Shown here: positions 14,335 to 15,927 of the stretch, piece by piece
Numbering within the stretch: position 1 is the first letter of the stretch
Layout of the letters: every line of letters starts with the position of its first letter
Origin: Pseudomonadota bacterium
GTDB taxonomy: Bacteria; Desulfobacterota; Desulfobacteria; Desulfobacterales; Desulfobacteraceae
Length of the DNA: 15,927 nt
Assembly: GCA_018816605.1 (NCBI GenBank)
Contig: JAHIVS010000599.1
Coordinates: 1-15,927, forward strand
Direction: 5' to 3'
Made by a program: the position numbers and the translations under genes
Notes under the pieces: generated by a model
The model's database searches: none
The model's input: the letters and a program-made list of their open reading frames with translations, nothing else
What the model was told of the DNA's origin: nothing

Positions 14335-14991
14335 TTAAAAAGTTTTTATAAAATGGTCTGCTTCCCGGATGGAAAGGGTCATATTCTCAATCAGGGCTGC
14401 CACCTCTTGTTCAATGGAGACCACCTCATTTCCCATGGCCCCCACAGCCTTTGCATTGAGGTTGTGCTTCAGGTAGAGGGTATGGTCATTGAGTTTTGCC
14501 AGCACCGGATACATGCCCTGGGTTGCCTTGTTCATGGCAATTTCCAGTTGCTTGAATCTTTTTTTGGCATCTGCCAGGGTTTGCAGGCTTGATGCTTTAA
14601 GTCCGGCATCATTGATCTGTTTGACCTCGCCTTCCCATTCGGTAAACAGATCCAATGCCACCTGTTTTACGATGTTGACCCGTTTTTCAACCTGGATCGC
14701 CCGGGCATCGCAGTCTTCATAGCTGGCCTTGAGTCTTTTATAATAGATTTCCAGATCCTTGCCGTTAAAGGCATAGAGTTCCCTGATCCGGGAGAGGGCG
14801 TCCTTGAATTCTTCCTGGGCTTTTGTCTGACTCTCTTTAACCCCTTGCACATCGTCCACAAGGATATGCCGCTTTTCCTTGCCTATTTTTTCCATGGCAG
14901 AATAATAGGCCTTATTGCACCCGGATAAAAACAGCACTCCCCAGACCGCAAATATCACAATGGGAATGAATCTAAAACAGGTTGGTTTCAT
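14335..14991 (-). CDS. DUF2959 family lipoprotein
   Basis: A 218-residue predicted lipoprotein of unknown function. The N-terminus has a positively charged start, a hydrophobic helix (about 8-22) and a lipobox LSGC with lipidated Cys25, so it should be exported and anchored in a membrane. Asn at the next position does not force inner-membrane retention. The mature part begins NKAYYSAMEKIGKEKRHILVD, matching the conserved start of DUF2959, and continues as long charged helices (residues about 45-190, coiled-coil-like), with LKHNLNAKA near 173-181 as another family landmark. The ATG has GGGAG at 15001-15005, 9 nt upstream. It lies between the cytochrome gene (78-bp gap) and mtnA (53-bp gap), and could be co-transcribed with either. 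Confidence 0.85.
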   Translation of the reverse strand: MKPTCFRFIPIVIFAVWGVLFLSGCNKAYYSAMEKIGKEKRHILVDDVQGVKESQTKAQEEFKDALSRIRELYAFNGKDLEIYYKRLKASYEDCDARAIQVEKRVNIVKQVALDLFTEWEGEVKQINDAGLKASSLQTLADAKKRFKQLEIAMNKATQGMYPVLAKLNDHTLYLKHNLNAKAVGAMGNEVVSIEQEVAALIENMTLSIREADHFIKTF

Positions 14992-15069
14992 TCAATTGGA
15001 CTCCCTCTTTCTTTTATTGGTTTTTTCCGCTTTTAAGTTTCCTCTATTCTTATACCAGATTTTGGGGTG

Positions 15070-15927
15070 TTAATTTTCAAAATGGCATTCGACACAGGCA
15101 ACGGGTCCGTATTCCGGCAGGATAGTGTCGTCAAGAACCCCTGATTTTTCAAGGCGGTCTCTTTGTTTGAGAAGGCTGCGGTGGCATTGAATACAGGCCT
15201 TATGATAGGCTGCCAAAAAGTATCTGCTGTTTTTGGGATCATTGATGTCTCTGGTTTTTTCAGCAGATTCCAATTGATCATGACAGCCGGATACCGTACA
15301 GTTTTGAACAGGGCTTTTGCCGTCCCATTCATGGTGACAGGTTTGACAGGTATAGTCAAAATGGCCGGAGTGGGGAAAGGTAACCGAAGGCCTTTTGGGC
15401 TCGACGCCTTCGGGCGCTGTGAGGGTCAATGCCCCAAGGGGTATGGGAAGCGTGTCAGGGGAATTTACGATTTCTGCATGGGGTTCAGGGTGGCACGCTT
15501 CACAGGTTACGGGGGCTGATCCCTGGGACACCATCGCCGCTCCGGCAGTTTTCTGTTTGTTATTGGCCTTTTGTTCTTTGAGTTGACTTCGGTGACATTC
15601 CAGGCAGGCTTTATGATAGGCGCCGGTAAGTGATTTGATTTTTCTTTCCCCCGAGGGTTTGTCTTGGGGAGGAGAGGCCCATAATTTTTCATGGCAGCCA
15701 GAGGAAGCGCACCCTTTCACCGGGCTCTCGAGATCCCATTCGTGATGACAGCTTTTGCAGGAGAACTTAAGATGCAGTGAATGTGGAAAAACAACCGGCG
15801 ACATTTTTGTTTGGGAATGTTCGGGTGCGGTGAGGGTCATTGTTCCGGTCGGCAAAGAGAGGTCATCCTGCTTCTCAAGGGCAGAAACAAGGACGCTGCC
15901 TGTCGTCAAGATGATTGCAAACGAACA
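15070..15927 (-). CDS. Octaheme cytochrome c3-family protein, 5' end cut by window
   Basis: 285 residues are visible from the window edge, and the true start lies beyond base 15927. The first codons (SFAIILTTGSVLVSA) look like the end of a signal peptide, so the protein is periplasmic. Eight heme-binding motifs are present. Counted from the edge, they are CKSCH (57), CASSGCH (73), CLECH (108), CEACH (142), CQTCH (194), CTVSGCH (210), CIQCH (245) and CVECH (278). The second motif of each half has four residues between the cysteines, as in heme sites of c3 cytochromes. The two halves are tandem copies 137 residues apart, each starting LTLTAPE...FPHS.H with His ligands and then CHHEWD..SPV. An electron-transfer role in sulfate or metal respiration is inferred. 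Partner proteins are not in the window. Confidence 0.9.
   Translation of the reverse strand, partial: CSFAIILTTGSVLVSALEKQDDLSLPTGTMTLTAPEHSQTKMSPVVFPHSLHLKFSCKSCHHEWDLESPVKGCASSGCHEKLWASPPQDKPSGERKIKSLTGAYHKACLECHRSQLKEQKANNKQKTAGAAMVSQGSAPVTCEACHPEPHAEIVNSPDTLPIPLGALTLTAPEGVEPKRPSVTFPHSGHFDYTCQTCHHEWDGKSPVQNCTVSGCHDQLESAEKTRDINDPKNSRYFLAAYHKACIQCHRSLLKQRDRLEKSGVLDDTILPEYGPVACVECHFEN

Overview
The window (about 16 kb, moderate GC with AT-rich intergenic gaps) looks like chromosome from an anaerobic, probably sulfate-reducing deltaproteobacterium of the Desulfobacterales (Desulfobacter/Desulfobacula type). The reasons are an AsnC-like siroheme decarboxylase subunit (alternative heme route), an eight-heme c3-family periplasmic cytochrome, a benzoate-CoA-ligase-type enzyme, and a relic of a periplasmic-binding-protein/PAS hybrid histidine kinase. 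The taxon is inferred from gene content, not proven.

Left part, plus strand: the 3' two-thirds or more of a sodium:solute symporter gene (1-1185) runs 21 nt ahead of a benzoate-CoA ligase family gene (1207-2775). Together they suggest uptake and CoA activation of an aromatic or related carboxylic acid. A GC-rich hairpin follows, then a GNAT acetyltransferase (2952-3479). Next is a heavily eroded hybrid sensor kinase pseudogene (about 3541-4528), whose five recognisable fragments lie in three reading frames.

Middle part: a fold-type II PLP enzyme of the threonine/serine dehydratase family (4590-5582, minus) and two tandem Hsp20 genes (5898-6766, minus). The Hsp20 pair has a predicted sigma70-like promoter and a leader of about 110 nt that could be a ROSE-like RNA thermometer. 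A proline-racemase-family gene with an unusual Ser/Thr active-site pair (7069-8100) is on the plus strand. A 14-bp perfect hairpin lies downstream of the Hsp20 pair.

Right part, all minus strand, read from right to left: an octaheme c3-type cytochrome (cut by the window end), a DUF2959 lipoprotein, MtnA-like methylthioribose-1-phosphate isomerase, an LpxL/HtrB-like lipid A acyltransferase, an AsnC-like siroheme decarboxylase subunit overlapping a B12-binding-domain radical SAM gene, a Na/Pi-cotransporter-PhoU protein and a DUF1178 protein that ends in a terminator. Several junctions overlap or are only 1-5 nt apart, so at least three translationally coupled pairs are likely.

No tRNA, rRNA, CRISPR array, insertion sequence or complete mobile element was seen. 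I did not find a clear new multi-gene defence or mobile system. The most interesting points are the siroheme decarboxylase/radical SAM pair, the Ser/Thr proline racemase homologue, possible RNA-level control of the Hsp20 and Na/Pi genes, and the deletion pattern in the kinase relic.
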